From Rhizobium sp. Q54 (GTDB taxonomy: Bacteria > Pseudomonadota > Alphaproteobacteria > Micropepsales > Micropepsaceae), in NCBI GenBank assembly GCA_945882615.1, contig CAMCWK010000001.1, positions 1-64,000 on the forward strand: a stretch of DNA of 64,000 nucleotides, in the 5' to 3' direction. Numbering within the stretch: position 1 is the first letter of the stretch; each line of letters begins with the position of its first letter. Below the pieces are notes generated by a model. That model was not told the origin of the DNA, ran no database searches, and saw only the letters and a program-made list of their open reading frames with translations. Positions 29,208 to 38,649 of the stretch are shown piece after piece. The position numbers and the translations under genes were made by a program.

Positions 29208-29807
29208 TTGCGCCGCGCCGACGAAGATAGTGACGACAAAGAAGACAAGTCCCCGCGTCCGGACCCCCAATCGACCGAAATTGCCAAGGCGCTCTACAAG
29301 TCGCGCACGGTCCTGATCTTCGGCGAAGTGGACATGAAGATGGCCGAGCGGGTCACCGCCCAGCTTCTGGCCTATGCCGAGAGCGATGGCGACATCCGCG
29401 TCATCGTCAATTCGCCGGGCGGCCATGTGGAATCGGGCGACACCATCCACGACATGATCCGGTTCGTCGGCAACAAGGTGAAGGTCATCGGCACCGGCTG
29501 GGTCGCCAGCGCCGGCGCGCACATCTTCCTGGGCGCGAAAAAGGAAAACCGTTTCTGCCTGCCCTTTACCCGCTTCCTGCTGCACCAGCCGCTGGGCGGG
29601 GTGCGCGGCCAGGCCAGCGACATCACCATCGAGGCCGAGGAAATCCTCAAGATGCGCGCCCGCCTGATCAAGGAAATTGCCGACGAAACCGGACAGCCCT
29701 ACGAAAAGGTCGTGGCTGATACCGAGCGCAATTTCTGGATGGGCGCCGAAGACGCGGTCAAATACGGCCTCGCCGCCAAGGTCATCACCAACGCCAACGA
29801 TATCTAG
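29208..29807 (+). CDS. ClpP-like serine protease
   Basis: VIVNSPGGHVESGDTIHDMI, GWVASAGAHIFL (Ser), RFLLHQPLGGVRG (His); TTG start. Confidence 0.85.
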   Translation: MRRADEDSDDKEDKSPRPDPQSTEIAKALYKSRTVLIFGEVDMKMAERVTAQLLAYAESDGDIRVIVNSPGGHVESGDTIHDMIRFVGNKVKVIGTGWVASAGAHIFLGAKKENRFCLPFTRFLLHQPLGGVRGQASDITIEAEEILKMRARLIKEIADETGQPYEKVVADTERNFWMGAEDAVKYGLAAKVITNANDI

Positions 29808-29810
29808 CCT

Positions 29811-31382
29811 GTGGCGGCAGCCTCTCCCTGGTGGAAGGGTGCTGCCGTCTATCAGGTCTATGTCCGCAGCTTTTGTGACGGCAATGGTGACGGGCAGGGC
29901 GATTTCGCCGGCCTGACGTCAAAGCTCGATTACATCAAGTCGCTGGGGGTGGATGCGATCTGGCTGTCGCCGGTCCATCCCTCGCCCAACCGCGACTGGG
30001 GCTATGACGTTTCCGATTATGACGGCGTGCATCCCGATTACGGGACACTGGAAGATTTCGCCGCGCTGGTGGATGCCGCCCATGCCCGCGGCCTGAAAAT
30101 CCTGCTCGACGAGGTTCTGGCCCATACGTCGGACGAACATGCCTGGTTCGCCGCCAGCCGCGACGGGGATGTCCAAAAGCGCGACTGGTATGTCTGGGCC
30201 GATCCGAAAGACGATGGCACGGTTCCCAATAACTGGCTGTCGGTGTTCGGCGGCCCGGCCTGGTCGTACCAGCCGGCGCGGCGGCAATATTATCATCACA
30301 AGTTCTTGCGCCAGCAGCCCAAGCTGAACTGGACGCAAGACGATGCGCGCGAAGCGGCGCTGCGGGTACTCGATTTGTGGCTGCAGCGGGGCGTGGACGG
30401 CTTTCGCCTGGATGTCGCCAACGCCTTCCTGCACGACACCAGGCTCACCGACAATCCGGCCATTCCCGCTGCGGCGCGCGGTGTGGCGGAATGGTCAGCC
30501 GCCGCCAACATGCAGCGCCATCTGAACGATTCCAACCTGGAGGAAAACCGGGCGTTGCTGGATGTCATTCGCCGCCGGGTGGATGCATTCGACAACCGCT
30601 TCGTGTTCGGGGAATTCTCCGAAGAGTTCGAACGTTCCGGCTGTTATCTGCCGCCGGAGGAGGGTCTGCATGCCGGCTACAATTTCGCGCTGCTGCTGGC
30701 CACCGACACGGCGGCCATTCGCGCCCATCTTCAAACCCTGGCGCGGTTTCCGGGGCACTGGCCCTGCATCGCCTTTTCCAATCACGACGTGATCCGCGCC
30801 GCCACCCGCTTTGGGCCCGATGCGGCCAAGGCGATGCTGGCGCTGCTCTGCGCCCTGCGCGGCACCATCCTGCTCTATCAGGGCGAAGAGCTGGGCCTGC
30901 CGGACGTGGAATTGCGCCGCGACCAGCTCAAGGACCCGGTGGGCGATCTTTATTATCCGCTGTTCAAGGGGCGCGACGGTTGCCGCACACCCATGCCATG
31001 GGATGCGTCCGCGCCCCATCTGGGTTTTACCAGCGGCACGCCCTGGCTGCCGCTGGGGCCATCCCATGCCGCACTGGCGGTCTCACGCCAGGAGCACGAT
31101 CCGGCCTCCCCATTGGCGTATACGCGCAAACTGCTGGCGGCGCGCAAAGGGCATCCAGCCCTGCGCACCGGCACCCTGATGCTGTTGCCGGGCGATGCCT
31201 TGGCCTTCGCCCGTGAAGCAGAGGGCGAACGGATTGTCTGCGTCTTCAATCCGGGCGAGGGCAGCGTCCGTTTCGATCTGCCCGGCCCCGCCCAAACGCT
31301 GGATTTGGGAACAGGCGAGGCGCGCCTGGTCGGCGCGGCCTTAGCGCTTGGTCCCGGCAGTGCGTGGTTCGGAACCCTCTAA
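29811..31382 (+). CDS. GH13 alpha-glucosidase / alpha-amylase family
   Basis: GAAVYQVYVRSFCDGNGDGQGDFAGLTSKLDYIKSLGVDAIWLSP, GFRLDVANAF, FSNHDV. Confidence 0.92.
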   Translation: MAAASPWWKGAAVYQVYVRSFCDGNGDGQGDFAGLTSKLDYIKSLGVDAIWLSPVHPSPNRDWGYDVSDYDGVHPDYGTLEDFAALVDAAHARGLKILLDEVLAHTSDEHAWFAASRDGDVQKRDWYVWADPKDDGTVPNNWLSVFGGPAWSYQPARRQYYHHKFLRQQPKLNWTQDDAREAALRVLDLWLQRGVDGFRLDVANAFLHDTRLTDNPAIPAAARGVAEWSAAANMQRHLNDSNLEENRALLDVIRRRVDAFDNRFVFGEFSEEFERSGCYLPPEEGLHAGYNFALLLATDTAAIRAHLQTLARFPGHWPCIAFSNHDVIRAATRFGPDAAKAMLALLCALRGTILLYQGEELGLPDVELRRDQLKDPVGDLYYPLFKGRDGCRTPMPWDASAPHLGFTSGTPWLPLGPSHAALAVSRQEHDPASPLAYTRKLLAARKGHPALRTGTLMLLPGDALAFAREAEGERIVCVFNPGEGSVRFDLPGPAQTLDLGTGEARLVGAALALGPGSAWFGTL

Positions 31383-31778
31383 AGCCTTCAGCGCGGCTTC
31401 CAGGGGGAGCAGCACACAGACATGCCGGCCGGGATGGGCGGCGACGCCGTCGAAGGCCGCATAGCCCGGCACCGGCGCCGGCCCGCCCGCAAGCATCCCC
31501 CGAAGGCCAAGAGCCAGCCGAGCCAGGCCGTCCTGGTCCTGGCCCGAGGCGGCATCCGCCAGCAGGGCCGCCGAAGCCTGGGTCAGGACGCAGGCTTGGG
31601 TCTGGTGGGCCAGGGCGGCGATACGGCCGTTGTCCAACTTCAGCTCTACCGTCACCCGGTCGCCGCAGGCGGGGTTGTGGGCGCTCCCCGAGGCATCGGG
31701 CGCGTCCAGCCGTCCGGCGCCCTTGGCGTCTGCCGCCAGCCGCAGGATCTCGCGGCGGTAAAGGGGATCATCGCTCAT
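31341..31778 (-). CDS. iron-sulfur cluster scaffold-like protein (NifU/SufU N-terminal-like)
   Basis: AHNPACGDRVTVELKLDNGRIAALAHQTQACVLTQASAALL. Confidence 0.8.
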   Translation of the reverse strand: MSDDPLYRREILRLAADAKGAGRLDAPDASGSAHNPACGDRVTVELKLDNGRIAALAHQTQACVLTQASAALLADAASGQDQDGLARLALGLRGMLAGGPAPVPGYAAFDGVAAHPGRHVCVLLPLEAALKALEGSEPRTAGTKR

Positions 31779-31872
31779 GGCCACCTTCACACGTCACCTG
31801 AGGACGTAAGTCAAACCCATTGGGAAATAGAGGTTTTCTAATTTCAGAGGGCCGGGTTGTTGTCAGCGCCAA

Positions 31873-33237
31873 CTAGGCCGCAGTGCGCGGCAGGTGCATG
31901 CGGGCGCGCAGGCCCCCGCTGGGACGGTTCTCCAGCATCACTTGCCCGCCATGGCCTTCCGCGATCGCCTTGACCAGGGTCAGGCCCAGGCCGGTGCCGC
32001 CGGTGGCTTCGTTGCGCGAGCTTTCCAGCCGGACGAAGGGCTCGAACACCCGCTGGCGGTCGATCTCGGGAATGCCGGGCCCCTCATCCTCGACCACCAC
32101 GTCATAGCCATCGCCGGTGCTGGCGATCCGCACTTCCGCCTTGTGGCCATAGGCCACCGCATTCTCGACCAGATTGCGCACGGCCCGCTTGATCTCGTTG
32201 GGCCGGCAGGAAATGGGCGCGGGCGAATGATTGGCCCAGCTGACCGGCTCGCCGATCTCGTCCAGATCGGTGCAGAGGCTTTCCACCAGCGCCGACAGGT
32301 CCACATTGCGCCGCTGCTCACCGCCGGCGCCCTTGGCCGCCGCCAGCACCTGTTCGGTCAGGGCCTGCAATTCGTCGAGATTGCGCATCAACCCGTCGCG
32401 CAGTTCGTCGTCCTTGATGAATTCCAGATTGATCCGCATCGCGGTGAGGGGGGTACGCAGGTCGTGGCCCACCGCCGACAGCAGATGCCGCTGGCTCTCC
32501 AGCGTCTTGGTGACCTTTTCGGCCATGACGTTGAAGGCGGCGGCGGCATTGCGCACGTCATCGGGCCCCTGTTCGGCGACATGGGGCGTGGTCGATCCGA
32601 CGGCGACGGCGGCCGCGGCGCTGGTGAGTTCGGACAGGGGGCGCACGACCCGTCGCGCCATGAAGGCGGCGCCAGCCGATGCCAGGATGCCCGCTACCAG
32701 AGCTGCCACCATGATCTGGACGGGCCAGACCGGGGTGGGGCGGATACGAACACCACTAATCGAGGTTTGCGAGTCGATGGGAACTATTGTCTGGATCAAC
32801 TCGGTGTTCGAACCAAGCGCGCGAGGGCTGAAGGGCCGCAATTCTTCCGGGATACTGGCCAGCGGCTGATGCAGATGCACCCGCACAGCGTTCCTGCGCG
32901 GATGGTCCTGCGGAAGGGCGTCCGCGAGACGCCTGGCCAGCGCGGCTTCCTCTGCGGTCATCGGCCGGGAAACGTAACCTTTGGCTTCGCGGAAGCGCCA
33001 TTGCACCCGGCTCATATTCTGCATCACCACCAAGCGTGATGATTGCGGCACCTGTCGAACCGTCGCGGCGACCGCCGCGGTGCGGTCGATCATACGGTCC
33101 GTGTTGAAGTTGCGGGTCTGGGCTTCGCTGTTTTTATAGAAATAGATCGCGACGCCGATATTGGAAATCGCCACGGCGGCGGCGGTCACCAGCACCAACT
33201 GCACCACCAGGGTGCGCGGCCAGAATCTGAAACGCAT
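31873..33237 (-). CDS. sensor histidine kinase (EnvZ-like)
   Basis: HAMP region, SAVGHDLRTPLTAMR H-box, VEDEGPGIP, GGTGLGLTLVKAI. Confidence 0.92.
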   Translation of the reverse strand: MRFRFWPRTLVVQLVLVTAAAVAISNIGVAIYFYKNSEAQTRNFNTDRMIDRTAAVAATVRQVPQSSRLVVMQNMSRVQWRFREAKGYVSRPMTAEEAALARRLADALPQDHPRRNAVRVHLHQPLASIPEELRPFSPRALGSNTELIQTIVPIDSQTSISGVRIRPTPVWPVQIMVAALVAGILASAGAAFMARRVVRPLSELTSAAAAVAVGSTTPHVAEQGPDDVRNAAAAFNVMAEKVTKTLESQRHLLSAVGHDLRTPLTAMRINLEFIKDDELRDGLMRNLDELQALTEQVLAAAKGAGGEQRRNVDLSALVESLCTDLDEIGEPVSWANHSPAPISCRPNEIKRAVRNLVENAVAYGHKAEVRIASTGDGYDVVVEDEGPGIPEIDRQRVFEPFVRLESSRNEATGGTGLGLTLVKAIAEGHGGQVMLENRPSGGLRARMHLPRTAA

Positions 33238-33263
33238 GTTCAGTCCTTAGTTTCTCATGGCCA

Positions 33264-33992
33264 TCAGGCCATTTCAGGTTCCATCGCGAAGATGTAACCG
33301 CCTCCCCAGACGGTCTTAATATAGCGCGGATTCTTGGGGTCGGGCTCGATTTTCTTGCGCAGCCGGCTGACATGATTGTCGATTGAGCGGTCGAACAGAT
33401 CGGCATCGCGCCCCTTGGTCAGGTCCAGCAGCTGGTTGCGGGTGAGGGCGATCTTGGGCCGCTCCAACAGCGCCGACAGCAAACGGAATTCGCCGCTGGA
33501 CAAGGGCAGGGCCACGCCATCCGGGCCGATCAGTTCGCGCTGGCCGGTGTCCAGCATCCAGTCGCCGAAGCGCACCCGCTCGGCGCCGGGCGGTTTCTGG
33601 CGCGGCGGCAGCGCCTGGGTGCGGCGCAGGACAGCCGCCACCCGCGCGATCAGCTCACGCGGCGAAAAGGGCTTGGCGATGTAATCGTCGGCGCCCATTT
33701 CCAGGCCGATGATGCGGTCCACTTCCTCGCCGCGCGCCGTCAAAAGGATGACGGGAATCTGGGTGGTCTCGCGGATGGAGCGGCACAGGCTCAGTCCGTC
33801 TTCGCCCGGCATCATGATGTCCAGCACCACCAGGTCGATGGCGGCGCCCTTCATCACCTTGCGGGCGCTGGCGGCATCCGGGGCGGTGGTGGCGCGATAG
33901 CTGTGTTCGCGCAGATAGCGCGCCAGGGGCTCGCGGATATCGCGTGCATCCTCCACCAGCAGGATATGCGGCTTGGCTTCTTCCTTGATCAT
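33264..33992 (-). CDS. OmpR-family response regulator
   Basis: ILLVEDARDIREPLARYL...VLDIMMPGEDGL...winged helix SIDNHVSRLRKKIEPDPKNPRYIKTVWGGGYIF. Confidence 0.93.
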   Translation of the reverse strand: MIKEEAKPHILLVEDARDIREPLARYLREHSYRATTAPDAASARKVMKGAAIDLVVLDIMMPGEDGLSLCRSIRETTQIPVILLTARGEEVDRIIGLEMGADDYIAKPFSPRELIARVAAVLRRTQALPPRQKPPGAERVRFGDWMLDTGQRELIGPDGVALPLSSGEFRLLSALLERPKIALTRNQLLDLTKGRDADLFDRSIDNHVSRLRKKIEPDPKNPRYIKTVWGGGYIFAMEPEMA

Positions 33993-34096
33993 CAGGCGCA
34001 ATTTTGCTGTCACGCCATGCTCCCGCGCAAACAAGGATTTGTCGCAAACCCTGTCGAATGCGGGAGTTTCGCCTCTTTGCACCAAAATAGAAACGT

Positions 34097-34234
34097 CTAG
34101 ATGGTCACGACCAGGAACAGCAGCAAAATCACCACCACGCCCGCCAGGCCGGCAATCCAGACGGTGGGCGCGGAACTGGGCGCCGGTCGAGGCGCGGTCT
34201 TGGGCGGCGGCTGGGAGCGGGAAGGGGACGACAT
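34097..34234 (-). CDS. small single-TM protein, Pro-rich N-terminus (45 aa)
   Basis: [45 protein letters not shown]. Confidence 0.45.
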   Translation of the reverse strand: MSSPSRSQPPPKTAPRPAPSSAPTVWIAGLAGVVVILLLFLVVTI

Positions 34235-34378
34235 CGCGGGTTCCTGGGCTGGATCGGCATACTGGCCCAGCCCGACGCCCGGTACACCCCTGCATTTCGT
34301 CTCTATTCTCCTCTTTGCGGCGCCGGCCCAATAAGGCAGGATTGTGGCGAGCGCCGTAACAACAACCCTGGGGGGGGC

Positions 34379-34882
34379 ATGGAGGATGCAGGCGGCCGGA
34401 CCATCTCCGGCCAGGTCAAATGGTTCGACGCCCACAAAGGCTATGGGTTCATCACCGCGTCGGATGGCGAGGGTGACATCCTGCTGCACCAGACCTGTGT
34501 GCGCCAATCCGGCTTCAAGCAGGCGTTCGAAGGCGCCTCGGTAGTGTGCGAGGCCGTGAAGGGCCCGCGCGGCATGCAGGCCAGCCGTATCCTGTCGCTC
34601 GACAATTCCACCGCCCAGGTGATGCCCACGGAGAGCGAGCGCGGACCGCGCTATGTAGCGGAGGCCCGCGGTCCGGCCTTTGAAGGCACGGTAAAATGGT
34701 TCAACCGCGCCAAGGGTTATGGTTTTGTCAGCCGCGGACCCGGCACCGCCGATATCTTCGTCCATATGGAAACCTTGCGCCGCTGCAATATCCGCGAGCT
34801 GCAGGAAGACCAGAAAGTCGAAGTGCGGGTGGGCGATGGCCCCAAGGGCGAACTGGTCGTCGAAATCGCCGTGCTGGACTGA
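34379..34882 (+). CDS. cold-shock protein with two CSD domains
   Basis: [27 protein letters not shown] and [33 protein letters not shown]. Confidence 0.93.
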   Translation: MEDAGGRTISGQVKWFDAHKGYGFITASDGEGDILLHQTCVRQSGFKQAFEGASVVCEAVKGPRGMQASRILSLDNSTAQVMPTESERGPRYVAEARGPAFEGTVKWFNRAKGYGFVSRGPGTADIFVHMETLRRCNIRELQEDQKVEVRVGDGPKGELVVEIAVLD

Positions 34883-34930
34883 AATCTGGCGCAATTGCAT
34901 TTGGGCGCGTGCCTATCGATAGTCCCGGCC

Positions 34931-35722
34931 ATGCGATTGCTGCTTTGCCTCGTACTGCTGACGCTTTGCGCCGCCCCGGCAATGGCGCAGAAATGTCCCG
35001 TTCCCCAAACCCTGTCCTTTCGCGTGGAAAAGCAGATCCGCCGCGACACGCTGGGCTTTACGCAAGGGTTGGAAATGGACAAGGGCACGCTGCTGGAAGG
35101 CACCGGCAACCTGTTCGGCGACACAAGGATCAACCGCATCGATCCCAATACCGGCAAGGTCACGCAGCTGATGAATGCCGGCAAGCGCTATTTCGGCGAA
35201 GGCGTGACCGTTCTGGGCGACCGCATCTATCAACTGAGCTGGCGCGAAGGGCGGGTCTTTGTGTTCGATCGTCAGCTGCGCGCGCTAGGACAGTTTGAAA
35301 ATCCGCGCGACGGCTGGGGCCTGACCAATGACGGCACGCGGCTGATCGCCAGCGACGGCTCCAGCCGGCTGTTCTTCCTCTCGCCGCAGGATTTCAAAAC
35401 CCTGGGCTCGGTGCGCGTGGTCCGGGACGGACGCTATCTCGATAATCTCAACGAGCTGGAATATGCCAAAGGCGCGGTCTGGGCCAATGTGTTCCAGGAC
35501 TGGGACGTGGTGCGGATCAATCCCGCCACCGGCTGCGTCGAGGCCCAGGCCGACCTCAAGCCGCTGCGGCTCAGGATGAACAGCGCGGAGCGCAAATATA
35601 TCGATTCCGAGTTCAATTTCGTGCCCAACGGCATCGCCCATGACCCGGCCACGGGGCAGTTCATTTTGACCGGAAAGAACTGGCCCAGCCTGTTTTTCGG
35701 GCGTTTTGTGGAGTTGCCTTGA
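34931..35722 (+). CDS. glutaminyl-peptide cyclotransferase (plant/bacterial type)
   Basis: Signal peptide; RRDTLGFTQGLEMDKGTLLEGTGNLFGDTRI...LNELEYAKGAVWANVFQDWDVVRI. Confidence 0.88.
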   Translation: MRLLLCLVLLTLCAAPAMAQKCPVPQTLSFRVEKQIRRDTLGFTQGLEMDKGTLLEGTGNLFGDTRINRIDPNTGKVTQLMNAGKRYFGEGVTVLGDRIYQLSWREGRVFVFDRQLRALGQFENPRDGWGLTNDGTRLIASDGSSRLFFLSPQDFKTLGSVRVVRDGRYLDNLNELEYAKGAVWANVFQDWDVVRINPATGCVEAQADLKPLRLRMNSAERKYIDSEFNFVPNGIAHDPATGQFILTGKNWPSLFFGRFVELP

Positions 35723-35759
35723 TGCTCCCAGCCCGACCGTGTATTGGGGCGTTGGTGAC

Positions 35760-35836
35760 CGGAGCGTAGCGCAGCCTGGTAGCGCATCTGCTTTGGGAGC
35801 AGAGGGTCGTGTGTTCGAATCACACCGCTCCGACCA
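35760..35836 (+). tRNA. tRNA-Pro (TGG)
   Basis: CGGAGCGTAGCGCAGCCTGGTAGCGCATCTGCTTTGGGAGCAGAGGGTCGTGTGTTCGAATCACACCGCTCCGACCA. Confidence 0.95.
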
Positions 35837-35869
35837 ATCATTTTTCCGCGAAACGCGGAAAAATGATTG
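35835..35869. repeat. Perfect palindrome abutting tRNA-Pro CCA end
   Basis: CAATCATTTTTCCGCG-AAA-CGCGGAAAAATGATTG, 16-bp arms. Confidence 0.85.
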
Positions 35870-35941
35870 CCAAGGCCGGCGCGCGACAGCGTAGTGAGCC
35901 GGCCGCGGCAGGCAGCACCAGTTGAGTTTTTGAGAGGCACC

Positions 35942-36247
35942 ATGCGCGCGCGTATCTACAGACCGGCCAAGAATGCCATGCAGGCGGGCAGGGCCCGCAC
36001 CAAGCTCTGGCAGCTGGAATATGAGCCGGAAACCCCGCGCACCATCGATCCTCTGATGGGCTGGACCTCGTCGGGCGACATGCGCCAGCAGCTTTGCCTG
36101 GAGTTCGACACGGCGGAGGAGGCGGTGGCCTATGCCACGGCCAACAACATCCCCTACCAGGTGTTCGAGCCGCATATCCCGACGCCCAAGCCCAAGGCCT
36201 ATTCGGACAATTTCAAGTTCGACCGCAAGGTGCCCTGGTCGCACTAG
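35942..36247 (+). CDS. NADH dehydrogenase (complex I) accessory subunit, NDUFS4-like
   Basis: ARIYRPAKNAMQAGRARTKLWQLEYEPETPRTIDPLMGWTSSGD...KPKAYSDNFKFDRKVPWSH. Confidence 0.9.
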   Translation: MRARIYRPAKNAMQAGRARTKLWQLEYEPETPRTIDPLMGWTSSGDMRQQLCLEFDTAEEAVAYATANNIPYQVFEPHIPTPKPKAYSDNFKFDRKVPWSH

Positions 36248-36250
36248 TGT

Positions 36251-36339
36251 CTCCATGGGCGGCCTTGAGCCGCCCATCCAGGGACGCTGGATGGCCTGGG
36301 GTCGCTAGCGACAGCGTTGCGACGCCCGGCCATGGTGAG
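36251..36339. repeat. Compound palindromic intergenic repeat, copy B
   Basis: CTCCATGGGCGGCCTTGAGCCGCCCATCCAGGGACGCTGGATGGCC...CCCGGCCATGGTGAG; aligns with copy A. Confidence 0.7.
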
Positions 36340-36373
36340 AATTGATAGGATTTCGGGCTAAACTATCTTCAAC

Positions 36374-36450
<77 letters not shown>

Positions 36451-36474
36451 TCCTCACCTTGGGGAGATTGTTTT

Positions 36475-37587
36475 TCAACGCTTTTTCCCCTCGATTTGCA
36501 AACCTGCGCCATCGGTTTGCGAACGGCTGTTCACGGTTTCGCTTGGAGCGAACGCGCGCTGCATCTTCTCCATGCCTGACACCGCCATCATCTTGCGGTC
36601 AGCGGCGGCGATGTAGCGCTGGACCTCTCGGATGCTCAGGTGTCCGCTGATAGCGGCAATCTCAGGCGCGCTGGCGCCCGATTCCGCGAGGCGTCGGCAA
36701 GCAGCCTTCCTAAGTCCGTGCGCCCTGCAGCCCTTCGGGAGGCCCGCCTCATTGCAGCGGTCCGCGAACCAATTGCCGAAGCCGGCTGCTGTGAACGGCT
36801 TGCCCTTCTCGGTGATCAAGAAATTTAGGTGCCCGCTGGGCGCCGCGGCGATCAGCGCCAGCAGGTCCTTGTGTACGGGGATAGTGATCTCCGTGCCCGT
36901 CTTCTCCTGGGTAACGGAAAGGGCACCATCGCGGACATGCTGGCGGCCAAGGCGGATGATGTCGCCGCGGCGCTGTGCGGTATACAGCAGTAGACCCAGC
37001 GCCAGGCGGGCCTTGCTGCCCACCTCGTGGCGTTTCTCAAATTGCTCGATCTGGGTTTCATCCCAACTGTGGAAGCCCGTCGAGCGAGGGGCCTTCATTT
37101 TGATGTCGCGCGTCGGATCCTCGGCCAACAGCCCAGCCGCCACGGCAAACTGGCATAGGCCCCGAATGGTTTTCAGCCAGTTGCGCGCCGCGAAGGGCTT
37201 ACGCTTGGAAAGGACGGCTACCAGGGGCCGAGCGGTCAGCTTTGCGATGCGTTTGTCGCCATGCTCTTGCCGTAATAGCGTCAAAACATTCCGGCGCGCG
37301 CGCTGCGTGCCAAGCTTCAGCATCGCCCAAGCCTCCGAATTGTAGTAGGCCACGATAGCGGCGTTCACGGTGCCCGGCTTAGTGCGCCCTGCACCTATCT
37401 CTCGCGCCACCACGGTGCCCTGCGAAGCCGCCTGGTACGCTTCCATGAACTCGGGAGAGTATGGAAGGCCGGGAAGGGCAACCGGCTTGCGGCCGGGCTG
37501 CCTCAGGTAGTGGCGGGCCTTTCCGTGGCGGTCTGTAAAACCATGGACATGCCGGGGAAGTTTCAGCCTCACTTTACGCCATCCCAT
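36475..37587 (-). CDS. tyrosine-type site-specific integrase
   Basis: TAQRRGDI, AHGLRKA, SGHLSIREVQRYIAAAD (R..HxxR..H..Y). Confidence 0.92.
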   Translation of the reverse strand: MGWRKVRLKLPRHVHGFTDRHGKARHYLRQPGRKPVALPGLPYSPEFMEAYQAASQGTVVAREIGAGRTKPGTVNAAIVAYYNSEAWAMLKLGTQRARRNVLTLLRQEHGDKRIAKLTARPLVAVLSKRKPFAARNWLKTIRGLCQFAVAAGLLAEDPTRDIKMKAPRSTGFHSWDETQIEQFEKRHEVGSKARLALGLLLYTAQRRGDIIRLGRQHVRDGALSVTQEKTGTEITIPVHKDLLALIAAAPSGHLNFLITEKGKPFTAAGFGNWFADRCNEAGLPKGCRAHGLRKAACRRLAESGASAPEIAAISGHLSIREVQRYIAAADRKMMAVSGMEKMQRAFAPSETVNSRSQTDGAGLQIEGKKR

Positions 37588-37745
37588 TCGTTTTCAGGCT
37601 CTACGGGTTCGCGCCGCGACACCGGGACCGCGATTAAACGGCCGTCCAAGTGAATTTCAACGCGGACAAGTTCGCCCGCCGCCTTGGCCGCTTTGAAGAC
37701 GCGCGAGACATCTGCTTGTGTGAATTTTGCGGCCCGCTGGGACAT
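37569..37745 (-). CDS. small hypothetical protein (58 aa), not in supplied ORF list
   Basis: MSQRAAKFTQADVSRVFKAAKAAGELVRVEIHLDGRLIAVPVSRREPVEPENEWDGVK; stop overlaps integrase start by 19 nt. Confidence 0.7.
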   Translation of the reverse strand: MSQRAAKFTQADVSRVFKAAKAAGELVRVEIHLDGRLIAVPVSRREPVEPENEWDGVK

Positions 37746-38069
37746 CTATGCCGCCTCGTTGCGATTCTGCGGCGTCCATTCCGCTTTTGTGCCGCCCATC
37801 GCTCGGTAGGTATCCCGCGCGGCTGTCATCATCGCATTGATCAGAGCCGGGTTTTTCAATTGCACAGAGCGCCGGACAAGTCCCGGCTCGCCGCGCGGTG
37901 GCCATACCGTGAAGCCGTTGGTTGCCGTCTTCACAAAATAGCAGCCGCGGAGCGCCAGCATGCCATCGAAAATCTCACAATCGAAATCGGCAAGTATGCG
38001 CATCCCATTGGCGCCGGTCTCGGAATCGCGCATCTGCAGGCCGGTCATCTTCACGACGCTACCTGTCAT
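37746..38069 (-). CDS. hypothetical mobile-element protein (107 aa)
   Basis: MRILADFDCEIFDGMLALRGCYFVKTATNGFTVWPPRG; overlaps upstream regulator start; operon-like packing. Confidence 0.65.
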   Translation of the reverse strand: MTGSVVKMTGLQMRDSETGANGMRILADFDCEIFDGMLALRGCYFVKTATNGFTVWPPRGEPGLVRRSVQLKNPALINAMMTAARDTYRAMGGTKAEWTPQNRNEAA

Positions 38070-38583
38070 TGGCGTACCCAGTCACTTTGCCGCCAGTGTT
38101 GGCGCGCGGATCAGGATCAAGGCGGAGGTTCTTTCGCATCTCATCGACGAGACTGTCGAGTGGCAGAATGATCATGGGTGCGTTGGACGAGTAGAGCGGT
38201 GCGTTCCTAAGTGGCGTTGAGGGTTTTGCGTTGAACACCTCGAACCTGTTGCCACTGATCGCCAGCATCGTCTCGCCTGCCGGGAAGAGGTGACCAGGAT
38301 CGCGTTCGGAGTCGCCTTCGTGAGCAAAGGCCCGCGCTGCCTGCATGGCGAGATCAGGTGAGACGCCGAGACGAGTTAGCTTGAGCATGATCGCGATCAT
38401 TATAGCGGTCGCGCCAGTGAACCTGTGCGCGAGGCCATTTAGTTCAGCCTTCTTGTCTTTGATTCGGCCGCGACCCATGCCTACGGTAATGATGCCGCGC
38501 TTCACCCACTGTCTGATTGTGTCCGCCGACCCGTCAGCTGCTGGGGCGATCTCGCCAATCGTATACTTTGGTTCAAAAATCAT
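38059..38583 (-). CDS. MerR-like HTH DNA-binding protein (possible excisionase/regulator)
   Basis: YTIGEIAPAADGSADTIRQWVKRGIITVGMGRGRIK N-terminal HTH. Confidence 0.65.
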   Translation of the reverse strand: MIFEPKYTIGEIAPAADGSADTIRQWVKRGIITVGMGRGRIKDKKAELNGLAHRFTGATAIMIAIMLKLTRLGVSPDLAMQAARAFAHEGDSERDPGHLFPAGETMLAISGNRFEVFNAKPSTPLRNAPLYSSNAPMIILPLDSLVDEMRKNLRLDPDPRANTGGKVTGYANDR

Positions 38584-38649
38584 TTGCGGCTTGCTTACCT
38601 AGGACGTCTGACCTCGGTAGCATGGTCACCAGTCCCAGGTCAAGCGCAG

